Shown: one piece after another, positions 38,086 through 48,900 of the stretch
Numbering within the stretch: the first letter of the stretch is position 1
Layout of the letters: the number at the start of each line of letters is the position of its first letter
Origin: Truepera sp.
Lineage (GTDB): Bacteria > Deinococcota > Deinococci > Deinococcales > Trueperaceae
NCBI GenBank assembly: GCA_018333895.1
Contig: JAGXSJ010000137.1
Span: forward strand, 1 to 64,000
Direction of reading: 5' to 3'
DNA length: 64,000 nt
The notes under the pieces: model-generated
What the model was told of the DNA's origin: nothing
What the model saw: the letters and a program-made list of their open reading frames with translations, nothing else
Database searches by the model: none
Translations under genes and position numbers: made by a program

Positions 38086-40269
38086 GTGAATATTCCGGTA
38101 GGTAAACAGTACAGCACCATGCTAGGCGGTCGCGAGCTGGTCATTGAGACCGGCAAGTACGCCAAGCAGGTCTCAGGCTCGGTAACGGTGCGCTATGGCG
38201 ACACGATGGTGCTGGTTACCGCCCAGCTGTCAGACGAGGTTAGCCCTGGCGATTTCTTGCCGCTGACAGTAGAGTACGAAGAGCGGCACTACGCCATCGG
38301 CAAGATCCCCGGTTCGTTCATGCGCCGTGAAGGGCGCCCCGGCACCCAAGCGACGCTGAACGGCCGCTTAACCGATCGACAGATTAGACCCTTGTTCCCC
38401 AAAGGGCTCCGTAACGAGATTCAGGTCATCATCACCGTGCTTAGCGCCGACCGGCAGCACGACCCGGCCACCTTAGGGGCGATTGGCGCCTCCGCTGCGC
38501 TGAGCCTAAGCGACATCCCCTGGGATGGACCGACTGCTTGTTTAACAATGGGCTATCGCGACGGCCACTATCTCGTCAACCCGACCCTGACCGAGCTTGA
38601 GACCTCGCAGCTCGAGCTAGTTATTGCCGCCAGCAAGGACGCGGTATTGATGGTCGAGGCCGGTGCCGATGAGCTGCCCGAAGAGATAATGGTGGGCGCC
38701 ATCGAGCTAGCGCACCGCGAGCTGCAGCCGGTCATCGCCTTAATCGAGCAGTTGCGCGCCGAGCTAGGTCAGCCCAAAGCACCTGTTAAACCGCCGGTGG
38801 GGCTGCCTGACGACCAGGTAGAGCGCGTCTACCAGGAGGCTCGAGCTGCCGGGCTTTACGAGGTGCTGCTGACCCCCGGCAAGCACGAGCGGAGTGCAGC
38901 GCAAAAGGCGTTGCGCGAGGCTATCATTGCGCGGCACGTCCTCGACCCTGAGGCCGAGGGGGCCGCTGAGCACATCAATCAGCTCAAAGAAGCTTTCGCC
39001 AAAGCCGTTCAGCGCGAATCGCGGCGCATGGTGCTAGAAAACGGCATCCGCTCGGATGGGCGCCGCCCTGAGCAGATCCGCAACATCTGGATCGAAACCG
39101 GCCTCTTGCCTACCGCCCACGGCTCGGCAGTCTTTACCCGCGGCGAGACTCAGGTGTTAGGCGTGACCACGCTGGGCACCCGCAAAGACAACCGCCTGGT
39201 GGATGACCTTGGCCTCGAAGAGACCGAGGAGTTCATGCTGCACTACAACTTCCCGCCTTACTCGACCGGCGAGGTCAAGCGGCTGCGCGGAGTAGGGCGG
39301 CGCGAGCTGGGCCACGGCAACCTGGCACGTCGGGCGCTGCTGCCTTTACTTCCCGACTTCGAGAGCTTCCCTTACGTCATCCGGGTAGTCGGTGAAACGC
39401 TCGAGAGCAACGGCTCGAGCTCCATGGCTACAGTCTGCGCCGGCTGCTTGAGCCTGATGGACGCCGGCGTGCCGATCAAGAAGCCGGTAGCGGGGATCGC
39501 TATGGGCCTCATCAAGGAAGGTGAGCGCTACCAGATCCTCTCCGACATACTAGGCTCTGAAGACGCCCTGGGTGACATGGACTTCAAGGTGACGGGCACC
39601 CGCGACGGCGTTACCGCGCTACAGATGGACATCAAGATCAAGGGGATCACCCCGGCCATCATGAAGGAGGCGCTGGAGCAAGCGCGGGCAGGTCGGCTAC
39701 ACATTCTGCAGGTGATGGCCGAAGCCTTGCCGGAGCCGCGCGCCGAGCTGTCCAAGAACGCCCCGCGCATCCTCACCGTGCGCATCCCGGTGGACAAGAT
39801 CGGCACCATCATCGGCCCCGGCGGCAAGCAGATCCGCGAGCTTGAAGCGCTCGGCGCACAGATCGACATCGCCGAAGACGGCTTGGTCAGTATCTACAGC
39901 GCCGATGCGGCTGCCGCCGAGCAGGTGCGCTCCGCTATCGAGGGGATGACCAGCAGCGCCGAAGTCGGCATGATCTACGAAGGTACGGTAGCTAAGATCG
40001 TGGACTTTGGCGCTTTTATTACCCTGTTCCCTGGCACCGACGGGCTGCTGCATATCTCGCAGATTGCCCAGGGGCGCGTTAACCGCGTCGAAGACCACCT
40101 CAAGGTCGGTGACAAGATCAAGGTTAAGGTCAACAAAGTTGACGAGCGCGGCAAGCTCGATTTAATCCGGCCTGAGCTCGAGGGGATCGTGCCACCTCGT
40201 AAGCCGCCCGCGCCACGCGGTGATCCTGCGGGTACTCGCAGGACGGAGGAGCGCGGCGGGCGACGTTGA
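38086..40269 (+). CDS. pnp: Polyribonucleotide nucleotidyltransferase (GTG start)
   Basis: Two RNase PH domains, KH ([21 protein letters not shown]), S1 ([29 protein letters not shown]). Confidence 0.97.
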   Translation: MNIPVGKQYSTMLGGRELVIETGKYAKQVSGSVTVRYGDTMVLVTAQLSDEVSPGDFLPLTVEYEERHYAIGKIPGSFMRREGRPGTQATLNGRLTDRQIRPLFPKGLRNEIQVIITVLSADRQHDPATLGAIGASAALSLSDIPWDGPTACLTMGYRDGHYLVNPTLTELETSQLELVIAASKDAVLMVEAGADELPEEIMVGAIELAHRELQPVIALIEQLRAELGQPKAPVKPPVGLPDDQVERVYQEARAAGLYEVLLTPGKHERSAAQKALREAIIARHVLDPEAEGAAEHINQLKEAFAKAVQRESRRMVLENGIRSDGRRPEQIRNIWIETGLLPTAHGSAVFTRGETQVLGVTTLGTRKDNRLVDDLGLEETEEFMLHYNFPPYSTGEVKRLRGVGRRELGHGNLARRALLPLLPDFESFPYVIRVVGETLESNGSSSMATVCAGCLSLMDAGVPIKKPVAGIAMGLIKEGERYQILSDILGSEDALGDMDFKVTGTRDGVTALQMDIKIKGITPAIMKEALEQARAGRLHILQVMAEALPEPRAELSKNAPRILTVRIPVDKIGTIIGPGGKQIRELEALGAQIDIAEDGLVSIYSADAAAAEQVRSAIEGMTSSAEVGMIYEGTVAKIVDFGAFITLFPGTDGLLHISQIAQGRVNRVEDHLKVGDKIKVKVNKVDERGKLDLIRPELEGIVPPRKPPAPRGDPAGTRRTEERGGRR
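40224..40243. repeat. Palindrome inside the pnp 3' end
   Basis: TCCTGCG-GGTACT-CGCAGGA encoding DPAGTRRT. Confidence 0.92.
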
Positions 40270-40565
40270 TGATCTGCTGGTAGCCTACTCGCGCTAAAAG
40301 GCCTGTCAGCAGCGAGAAGCGAGAAAAGAGTAAGCACCACGCTTATCGAGGGAAGTAGCCACTGGGTTGTAGAACCCCTACCACCCACTCTTTCCTCTTT
40401 CCTTCGCTATCGCTCAGGACAGCTCCTCGCTACTCTTTGCTCAACTTTAGCTCTGGCTATCCGAACGGGTGGCTAATAGGACACCAACCCCGCCAGGTAC
40501 CAGGGGTAGACTGTAAAGCATGGCCGCTGGTCCCAGCGGCATGAACTAGGGACAATGGGAGGCTT

Positions 40566-42254
40566 ATGGCAAAATCACACCGGCAATCAGCGCCGCCTAA
40601 CGGCGGAGCCGAGAAGCAGCTCAAGTTCATCCCTTTAGGGGGGATGGGCGAGATCGGCAAGAACATGTTTGCTTTCGAATACGAAGACGAGATCATGCTA
40701 GTCGACGGCGGTCTCGCTTTCCCCAACAGCGACATGTTGGGCGTCGATATCCTGGTGCCCAAGATCGACTGGGTGATCGAGCAGGCCCACCGCATCGTCG
40801 GCTGGGTGCTCACGCACGGCCACGAAGACCACATCGGCGGCCTGCCGCACATGATCAAACTGCTGCCTAAGCTCCCCATGTACGGCGCTAAGCTCACTCT
40901 GGGACTCTTGCGTAGCAAGTTCGAGGAGTTTAAGCTCACCGAGCAGGACGTAGACCTACGCGAAGTCTCGCCGGACGACCGGATCAAACTCAGCAAGTTC
41001 TTTACTGTGGATTTCTTTCGCATGACCCATTCCATCCCCGATAACTCAGGGTTGATCATCCACACCCCGATCGGAAGGATCGTCCATTCAGGCGACTTCA
41101 AGCTCGACTACCATCCTGCTGACGGCAAGACCAGCCACCTGCACAAACTTGCTCAGGCGGGTCAAGAAGGGGTACTGGTGCTGATCTCAGACTCCACCAA
41201 CGCCGAGCGGCCCGGCTACACTCTCAGCGAGCGGGACGTCAAAACGGCGATCGAGCAGATCGTCGCCAAGACGCGCGGACGGGTGATCGTGACCACCTTT
41301 AGCTCGCACATCCATCGCCTGCAGAACCTGATCTGGGTGGCCGAAGCGCACGACCGGCGGGTGGTAGTTGAGGGCCGCTCGATGATCAAGACCACCGAGA
41401 TTGCGCACGAGCTTGGCTACCTCGCCATTAAGCAGCCGCTAGTAGCCATCGACGAGATGGAGAACTTAGCCGACGACAAGGTGCTGTTTCTATGCACCGG
41501 CTCGCAGGGTCAGCCGATGTCGGCGCTATCGCGCTTGGCAGCAGGCACCCATGCCAAGATCAAGCTCAAACCCGGCGACACTGTAATCATCTCATCTAGC
41601 CCCATCCCCGGCAACGAAGAGTACGTGGGGCGCGTCATCAATCAACTTTACCTGCGCGGTGTAAATGTCTATTATCCGCCGACCTACCTAGTGCATACCT
41701 CGGGCCACGCCAGCCACGAAGAGCTGAAGCTGATCTTGGACTTAACCCGCCCGAAGTTTTTCCTCCCCTTCCACGGCGAGCCCCGCCATCAGATCAATCA
41801 CATCAAACTGGCTGAGGCGATGGGGGCGCCGCCACAGCGGAGCCTAGTAGCGGTCAATGGCGATGTCATCCAGATCAGCCGCAACGAGATGAAGCGCGTT
41901 GGGCAGGTTCCGGCCGGGGTGGTCTATCTCGACGGGTTAGGCCGCAGTGGCGACGAGGTGACCGAGCCGATCATCCGCGACCGGCAGATGTTGGCCGAAG
42001 AGGGGGTGGTGATCATTATGGCTATCGCCGGACAGCACCCCAGCGTGGAGGTCATCAGCCGCGGCGTGATGCACAACCACCAGGACATCCACGCCGAGAT
42101 CGAGCGGATGGTTTTAGAGAGCGTTAAGCGCGGCGTGCGCGAAAAGCGCAACCTCAGCGATATCCGCGACGACATCTTCTATCCGGTGCGCCGCTACCTG
42201 CGCAAGGCCACCGGCCGCAGCCCGCTGATCATTCCGACCGTGCTCGAGCACTAG
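40566..42254 (+). CDS. rnj: Ribonuclease J
   Basis: FIPLGGMGEIGKNM, LTHGHEDHIGGLPH, HTSGHASHEELKLILDL. Confidence 0.95.
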   Translation: MAKSHRQSAPPNGGAEKQLKFIPLGGMGEIGKNMFAFEYEDEIMLVDGGLAFPNSDMLGVDILVPKIDWVIEQAHRIVGWVLTHGHEDHIGGLPHMIKLLPKLPMYGAKLTLGLLRSKFEEFKLTEQDVDLREVSPDDRIKLSKFFTVDFFRMTHSIPDNSGLIIHTPIGRIVHSGDFKLDYHPADGKTSHLHKLAQAGQEGVLVLISDSTNAERPGYTLSERDVKTAIEQIVAKTRGRVIVTTFSSHIHRLQNLIWVAEAHDRRVVVEGRSMIKTTEIAHELGYLAIKQPLVAIDEMENLADDKVLFLCTGSQGQPMSALSRLAAGTHAKIKLKPGDTVIISSSPIPGNEEYVGRVINQLYLRGVNVYYPPTYLVHTSGHASHEELKLILDLTRPKFFLPFHGEPRHQINHIKLAEAMGAPPQRSLVAVNGDVIQISRNEMKRVGQVPAGVVYLDGLGRSGDEVTEPIIRDRQMLAEEGVVIIMAIAGQHPSVEVISRGVMHNHQDIHAEIERMVLESVKRGVREKRNLSDIRDDIFYPVRRYLRKATGRSPLIIPTVLEH

Positions 42255-42290
42255 GCAGGGCCAAGGTCCGGCGCCATCTACGCGCGGGCG

Positions 42291-42467
42291 CTGGATCGAA
42301 AAGTTGCTCGACGACAACTCTGCGGGATCGTGCTGACCGAGGTGCGCCAAGGGTTGCGGCCTTACGAGGAGAAAGTCGCCCTCGACCTGTTCGAGACGTT
42401 GCCCTATCTCGAGACGACCCGTGAGGATTACGAGCGTGCAGGCGAGCTCGTCACCTTCACGATATAG
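42291..42467 (+). pseudogene. VapC-like PIN-domain toxin remnant
   Basis: Reading frame ALDRKVARRQLCGIVLTEVRQGLRPYEEKVALDLFETLPYLETTREDYERAGELVTFTI*; LTEVRQGL...FETLPYLETTREDYERAGEL is PIN-like, lacking N-terminus and distal acidic residues. Confidence 0.6.
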
Positions 42468-43426
42468 TCCGGGTTTTCTCCTCTGAGCACCTTGAGCACA
42501 TTGGTCACGGCTGTGGAGTCCATGGCATAGAGCGACTCCTGGGTAAATGCGCCAATATACGGTAGCGAGATAACGCTCTGGTGAGTGACGAGCTGCCTGA
42601 GTGTGTCACTACTTGGTGGAATTTCGGGGTAGACATCCAGGGCGGCCCCGGCCAATAGTCCCTCGGCCAACGCTCTGAGTAAGTCCAGTTCATTTACCAG
42701 CTTGCCGCGCGCGGTGTTAATCAGATACGCTCCCCGCTTCATCAGCTTGAGGCGGTCATAATTCAAGAAGCTCGTTGCTTCCTCAGTAAGGTTGCAGTGC
42801 AGGGTTACGATGTCCGCAGTGGCCAATAACGGCTCAAGCTCCAGGCGCTCGAGCCCTGGCGCAACCGAGGCAGGATCAACATAAGGGTCGTAGTAGCTAA
42901 GCTTCACTCCAAAACCACTAAGCTGCGTGGCAACCGCTCTCCCGATCCGGCCCAAGCCGATGATACCGACTTTCCTGCCGTGGAGATTAACACCAATGAA
43001 CTGCGACCGCCGCCACGCGCCGTTTTTTACATCCTGGTCGGCGGCCGGAATTTTCCGGAGCAAGCTCAAGATCAGGCCCACCGTCAGCTCCGCGACTGCC
43101 GTAATCTCTTCCGGCACTGGCGTGGTGGTCACGACAATGCCCAGCTCGGTGGCTGCTCGAAGATCTATTTCCGAGTAGCCAATTCCCCGGCGGGCAATGA
43201 TCTTAAGGCGCTCGGCAGCTGCAAGCACCCGAAGCGTATAGGGCTCGACACCGGCGATGACGCCGTCCACGTCCCAGATGCCCTCAACGAGCTCCTGCTC
43301 GGTTAGGAACCTCCCCGTCCGGTTCACCCTAACTTGAATCCCCTCCGGGATCAACTCCAGCGCTGGTTTGACTACGTCCGGGTCCACCACCCATATGATC
43401 GGCTGCTTCATAAGCACCCCGATCAT
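42428..43426 (-). CDS. D-isomer-specific 2-hydroxyacid dehydrogenase (phosphoglycerate dehydrogenase-like)
   Basis: GRKVGIIGLGRIGRAVATQLSGFG, LINTARGKLVNE, ALDVYPEIPP. Confidence 0.9.
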   Translation of the reverse strand: MIGVLMKQPIIWVVDPDVVKPALELIPEGIQVRVNRTGRFLTEQELVEGIWDVDGVIAGVEPYTLRVLAAAERLKIIARRGIGYSEIDLRAATELGIVVTTTPVPEEITAVAELTVGLILSLLRKIPAADQDVKNGAWRRSQFIGVNLHGRKVGIIGLGRIGRAVATQLSGFGVKLSYYDPYVDPASVAPGLERLELEPLLATADIVTLHCNLTEEATSFLNYDRLKLMKRGAYLINTARGKLVNELDLLRALAEGLLAGAALDVYPEIPPSSDTLRQLVTHQSVISLPYIGAFTQESLYAMDSTAVTNVLKVLRGENPDYIVKVTSSPARS

Positions 43427-43582
43427 AACCCTTACTATTCAAACTATTCAAGCTGTTCAGCTTGAGAAGCGTTCTCTTAAGTCACGGTTTGTGCTTGCTT
43501 TGCCAAGCCAGAGTCTTCTTGGGGTGAGGTAGTATACGCTTGTGGGGTTGTCCCGCAAGCTACAGGCTCTGTTAGGAGAAGG

Positions 43583-43861
43583 ATGAAACTGACCGATAAC
43601 GAGATCCGCTTACGACTCGCAGCGCATCCGGCCTGGTCGCTGGAAGGGGACAAGCTCCGCCGCAGCGTCAAGTTCAAGACTTTTATCGAGGCGTTCGGGT
43701 TTATCAGTCAGGTGGCGCTGTGGGCGGAGAAGCTCAATCACCACCCCGAGCTGTATAACAGTTATAACCGCGTCGTCATCGACCTGACCACCCACGATAC
43801 CGGCGGTATCACGGCGCGCGACTTCGCGCTGGCTCAAAAGATCGACGCCTTGCTAGGGTAG
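43583..43861 (+). CDS. 4a-hydroxytetrahydrobiopterin dehydratase
   Basis: [60 protein letters not shown]. Confidence 0.93.
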   Translation: MKLTDNEIRLRLAAHPAWSLEGDKLRRSVKFKTFIEAFGFISQVALWAEKLNHHPELYNSYNRVVIDLTTHDTGGITARDFALAQKIDALLG

Positions 43862-43864
43862 CTC

Positions 43865-44578
43865 TCACGGTGCCTCCTCGCCTTCGGGCAGCGCTGCCGG
43901 CGGTGCGTCCTGCGGCTTGCGCGCAGGATGCGGTGGGCGCGCTAGCGTGGCCGGTGGCGTCTCCGCCGGTGCGCCGAAGATATAAGCGGCTTGCAAAAGC
44001 GCTAGGTCGGAGCGGTCTACTACTCCGTCGCGGTTGATGTCCGCCGGGAGGTTCACCCCGCTGCGCCCAAAGCTCTGCGCCAATAGCCACAGGTCGTAAA
44101 AATCCACCACCCCGTCGCGGTTGATATCTTCCGGAACCACCTCTCGCTGCGCCCGCAGGGCGTTTAAGTCATCGGCGGTCGGCGCGCTGGGCGTATCGTG
44201 GGTAAAGCGCGGGTTCATGATTCCCCCCTCGCTCGGCGATAGCCCTAGCAAGACACCGACCTCGTGCAGCAGCGCGCGCTCTTTGAAGGGACTCGCCGGA
44301 TTGAGGCGGACTTCCAGCGTGCGCCGTCCGGCCTCGGTCCGCGCTACGGTCAGCGAGTGGGTGTCAGGCCCGAAGGCAGCGGCGCTGCCGTAGCCGATCA
44401 AAGTATCGGCCTCTTCGGCTAGCCTCGCCGTTACCTCTACCCCTTCCGCGCCTCTCCAGGCAGCGAAGGCAGCGGCCACCCGTTCCTCTAAGTCGAGCGG
44501 GCCGCCGCGGGGGTCGACGCGATAGGTAAGCGCTAGAGCACTACTAACCAGCAGGAGGATGACCGGCCAGTATCTCAT
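43865..44578 (-). CDS. Secreted matrixin-like protein with two dockerin-type repeats; zinc motif degenerate
   Basis: Signal peptide; LLHEVGVLLGLSPSEGGIMNP; DINRDGVVDFYDLWLLAQSFG and DINRDGVVDRSDLALLQAAY. Confidence 0.8.
   Translation of the reverse strand: MRYWPVILLLVSSALALTYRVDPRGGPLDLEERVAAAFAAWRGAEGVEVTARLAEEADTLIGYGSAAAFGPDTHSLTVARTEAGRRTLEVRLNPASPFKERALLHEVGVLLGLSPSEGGIMNPRFTHDTPSAPTADDLNALRAQREVVPEDINRDGVVDFYDLWLLAQSFGRSGVNLPADINRDGVVDRSDLALLQAAYIFGAPAETPPATLARPPHPARKPQDAPPAALPEGEEAP
43908..43928. repeat. Palindrome inside the dockerin-protein gene 3' end
   Basis: TCCTGCG-GCTTGCG-CGCAGGA encoding PPHPARKPQDA. Confidence 0.88.
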
Positions 44579-45084
44579 CGGTTCTCCAGCAGTGGCTCGA
44601 GCGCTGTTAGAATGGCCTCAGTGTCGCCACCCTCGCCGTCTAGCAATAACGCGCCGGCCTCGTCGAGGCTAAGCAGGCGCTCCTGAGCGTCCACAAAGCC
44701 GAGTTCAGTTAGACGCCACAGCCCCTGGTTGAAACCGACAATGGGCGAGTAGTAGGGGGCATCGTAGGCTAACAGCAACACCTCGTCGCCTATTGCCAAG
44801 CTGGGCATCCCCACCACGCTGATACTGAGGCCCGTCTCTAGCACACCGCCGTAAAAGGCTAGGCTAAGGGTATCCCCGAGTTCCCCAGCTAGCGGGCGGG
44901 TTACCGTCAGGGTCACCACCGTCCAGGGCTCGCCGTCACGGGCCTCTACGGCGACGTTTTCGACCACCCCGAATACAGCTAAGTCGGCTTTCTGTGTCAG
45001 CTCCTCCAGAGTCAAGGCGGTAAAGGTAGTGGCTAGCGCCCAGGAGAGACTGAGTACCGCCAGCAATAAGCTAAGCCGCTTCAT
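44575..45084 (-). CDS. Secreted hypothetical protein in the dockerin operon
   Basis: Signal peptide; LEELTQKADLAVFGVVENVAVE; 4-bp overlaps with both neighbours. Confidence 0.6.
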   Translation of the reverse strand: MKRLSLLLAVLSLSWALATTFTALTLEELTQKADLAVFGVVENVAVEARDGEPWTVVTLTVTRPLAGELGDTLSLAFYGGVLETGLSISVVGMPSLAIGDEVLLLAYDAPYYSPIVGFNQGLWRLTELGFVDAQERLLSLDEAGALLLDGEGGDTEAILTALEPLLENR

Positions 45085-45848
45085 GGCTGTCTGCGCTCCT
45101 CCTCAGGTTCGGTCAGCTCATCGACTAATCTACCCGCAGGAACCCCCTCGCGGAGCTGGCTAAAGGCGTGCCTGCCCCCTTGCGAGAGGAACTCGGTGCA
45201 AGCGATTAGCTCCATAGTGCTGGGGGCAAGCGGCTCAAAGGAGAGCTCAAAGACGCCGTGCTCACCGTTTAAGCTGCCGCCCAGGACGGCCACGTCAATG
45301 TTGATGGTGCCCCCCTGATGGTGCCAGAACAGCGCTAAGTCATTGCGGATGGGCCGGATACTATCCGGAATCAGTCTAAAGCGGGTAGGATCAAAACTGA
45401 GCAGGGTGCGCAAAGCCTGCAACTGGCGAGCCTGGGCGACTCTCACACGCAGAGTAAAGGGCTGACGCAGCTCGGTGAGCGGTACGTTCAAGACCAGCGC
45501 GGCCGGGGGCGGCTCGGTGACCTGGATGGTGAACTCGCGAAAGGTTCGGGACAGGTTGGCATCAAAGATCTCAATGGTGAAGGTATAACGCCCGACCTGC
45601 GTGGGGACGCCGCGTACCGTGCCACCTTGCAAGCTGAGTCCGGGCGGTAGTTCCCCGTCTTTAAGCGCGTAGCGATACGGCGATAACCCGCCAGCGACCT
45701 GAATTGTCACGCTGTAAGGCTCGCCAAGGAAAGCGGTCTCAAAACCGGTAGCGCGCAGCTCGAGCGGAGTCCCTGGCGTACTGACCTCACCGCAGGCGAT
45801 GAGCAGCGCCAGCACCAGCAGCGCCAGCGGATAGGGGCGCATACGCAT
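45081..45848 (-). CDS. Lipoprotein with He_PIG-type Ig domain and cohesin-like domain
   Basis: Lipobox-like LLIAC; putative Ig domain (GLSPYRYALKDGELPPGLSLQGGTVRGVPTQVGRYTFTIEIFDA); C-terminal half (LRVRVAQARQLQALRTLLSFDPTRF...NIDVAVLGGSLNGEHGVFELSFEPL) looks cohesin-like. Confidence 0.6.
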   Translation of the reverse strand: MRMRPYPLALLVLALLIACGEVSTPGTPLELRATGFETAFLGEPYSVTIQVAGGLSPYRYALKDGELPPGLSLQGGTVRGVPTQVGRYTFTIEIFDANLSRTFREFTIQVTEPPPAALVLNVPLTELRQPFTLRVRVAQARQLQALRTLLSFDPTRFRLIPDSIRPIRNDLALFWHHQGGTINIDVAVLGGSLNGEHGVFELSFEPLAPSTMELIACTEFLSQGGRHAFSQLREGVPAGRLVDELTEPEEERRQP

Positions 45849-45968
45849 AGCCGTAGCGTATCAGATGGCGTATTTGAATGATGTACGGCAGGGGTTAAAG
45901 CTCAGCTTCTGCGAAGAAGCATGGTAAGCTGACCAAAACCCCCAGCCTGCCTTGGGCAAGGAGCTGCT

Positions 45969-48900
45969 ATGCCGGAGTACACGCTACTAACCGACCCCCT
46001 TAATCCGAATCAGGCGCTGGAGCGCGAGTTTCACATGAATCGAGCCGCCAGGCAGCGCTATCAGGTTAAGAGCGCCCTCTTTGGCACCCACGGCAACGTG
46101 ATCTTTGCTGACTACAGCGCCGCGCAAGAGCTAGCCCATAGCATCAACACCGCCCGCCTTCCGGAGACCGCAGTTAGCGCTGGTGATCTGGCGGCGCTGG
46201 GCCTGCTGGACGAGCTCTATCACCTGCTCATAGACGCCTACCGCGAAGAGGTAAACCCCGAAGTGCTGGCTAAAGCCTACCGCCACATTGAGCAGGCGCT
46301 CGGCGAGCAGGCGCAAAAGACCCTGCATCAGTTCGCCGCGCAGTTCCCGGCGGCAGCGGTCTACCGGGGTGAACAGGTGTTAGATAACTACCTGGCTGGC
46401 CAGACCGCGGGCGTACCCCATCGCCAGATTGTGCTAGAAGAGCTCTTGATGCTCTGGCTCGATAATGAGAATCCGGCCTGCGAGCGCTACCGCGAACTGT
46501 TCGACGACAGCTCGCTGCGCGAAGTGACGGCGTATTCGCAGATTATTACGGAGCTTAAACGCTTCTTCGATCAGGAGCCGGGCTTTGGCCCCGATGGCGC
46601 CTCGCTCTTTGCGCTGCTGCGCGCCCCAGCCCTTCATAGCCCCACCTCGTTGGCGGGCCAGCTAGAGTATATCCGCGCCTACTGGACACCCATCTTAGGG
46701 GCGCGCTTCGAGCGCTTCACGGTGCGCTTGCTGCTATCGCTCGACATTTTCAAAGAGGAGGCGAAGTGGGGCTTGGTCGGCGGCGAACCCGAAACGGTGG
46801 TGCTAGACGAAGCCGCTTTGCGCGGACCGGCGCGCCGTGGCCCGGTCGAGTACGAACGTTTCAGCCCCGACCAGTCGTGGATGCCGCGCCTGGTGATGAT
46901 CGCTAAAAGTACCTATGTCTGGCTTGACCAGCTCTCCAAGCAGTACCAGCGCCCCCTTCACCGGCTCGATCAGATCCCCGACCAGGAGCTCGATCGCCTA
47001 GCCGAGTTCGGCTTTAGCGGCCTGTGGCTGATCGGCCTGTGGGAGCGGAGCCCTGCCTCGGCGCGGATCAAGCACCTAATGGGCAATCCCGACGCGGTCG
47101 CCTCAGCCTATTCGCTCTACGACTACACCATCGCCCACGACCTGGGCGGCGAGAGTGCCTATCAGAACCTGCGCGACCGCGCTTGGCAGCGCGGCATCCG
47201 CCTGGCCTCGGACATGGTGCCAAACCATATGGGGATCGATTCGCGCTGGGTTATTGAGCACCCCGACTGGTTCTTGTCGCTGTCGCACCCGCCCTACCCC
47301 GGCTACACCTATAGCGGTCCGGATCTCTCGAGCGACCCCCGCGTCGGCATCTTTATCGAAGATCACTACTACCACCAGAGCGATGCGGCGGTGGTCTTTA
47401 AGCGCGTGGATCGCTGGACTGACGAGGCCAGGTACATCTACCACGGCAACGACGGCACCAGCATGCCCTGGAACGACACCGCCCAGCTCAACTACCTCCA
47501 GGCGGAGGTGCGCGAGGCGGTAATCCAGACCATCTTAGCGGTAGCCCGCCGGTTCCCGATCATCCGTTTCGATGCGGCTATGACGCTGGCCAAGCAGCAC
47601 GTCCAGCGGCTCTGGTTCCCCGAGCCGGGGCAGGGCGGGGCCATCCCCTCACGCGCTCAGTACGGCAGTATGTCCCATGAGACGTTCGAGGCGCTGATGC
47701 CTAACGAGTTCTGGCGCGAGGTGGTCGACCGCGTAGCAACTGAGGTGCCCGATACGCTGCTGTTAGCTGAGGCGTTCTGGATGCTGGAGGGCTACTTCGT
47801 CCGGACGCTGGGGATGCACCGGGTCTACAACAGCGCCTTTATGAACATGCTGAAGCGCGAGGAGAACCAGAAGTACCGCCAAACTATCAAGAACATCATC
47901 GAGTTCGAGCCGGAGATAATCAAGCGCTTTGTCAACTTCATGAACAACCCCGACGAGGAGACGGCGGTAGCGCAGTTCGGCCAGGACGGCAAGTACTTCG
48001 GTGTGTGCGTGATGATGGTCACGCTACCTGGACTGCCCATGTTCGGCCACGGCCAGCTTGAGGGCTATCACGAGAAGTACGGCATGGAGTACCGTCGCGC
48101 CAAGTGGGACGAGGAGCCCAATCAGTGGTTAATCGAACGACACCGGCGCGAGATTGTGCCGCTACTGAAGCGCCGCAGCCAGTTTGCCGAGGTCGAGAAC
48201 TTCTTGCTATACGACTTCTATCAGGACGGCTATGTCAACGAAAACGTCTTTGCCTACACCAATCGGCACCAGGGCCAGGCCTCGCTGGTGGTCTACAACA
48301 ATAAGTACGAGGCGGCGCAGGGCTGGCTCCGGCAGTCGCTGCCATACAAAGCTGAATTGTCGGGCGATCCTGCGGATACTCGCAGGACGGGGCGGAGTCA
48401 GACCAAGCTGCTGGCCGAGGGGCTAGGGCTAAGTTGGGGCCAGGAGCGCTTTTGCACCATGCGCGAGCACCCGTCCGGCCTGGAGTACCTGCGGCGTAAC
48501 CGCGAGCTGTTCGAGCAGGGGCTCTACCTAGAGCTTGGCGCCTTCGGCTATCAGGTCTACTGGGAGGTGCGCGAGGTCGTCGATGTCAATGGGCTCTATG
48601 CCCAGCTCCACCGCGAGCTAGGCGGGCGCGGCGTGCCGAGCATCGAGATGGCCTTGTCGGACCTTAAGCTGCGGCCACTGCATGAAGCCTGGGCCGGGCT
48701 GTTTGCAGTTTCGCTGCTGCAAGGGCTAGCCGAGGGCGATACCGGCGTGCTGGCGCCGCTAGAGGAGGCGCTGGCCTGGTTTTGGCACCAGGCGGCGGCT
48801 TACGGCTTTATGGGTGACGCCGAGGTGCTGACGGAGAAATGGGAGCGCATCGCCAATATGCTCGAGCGCTTGGCCGGTGAGGAATGGTCGGGCGATCCTG

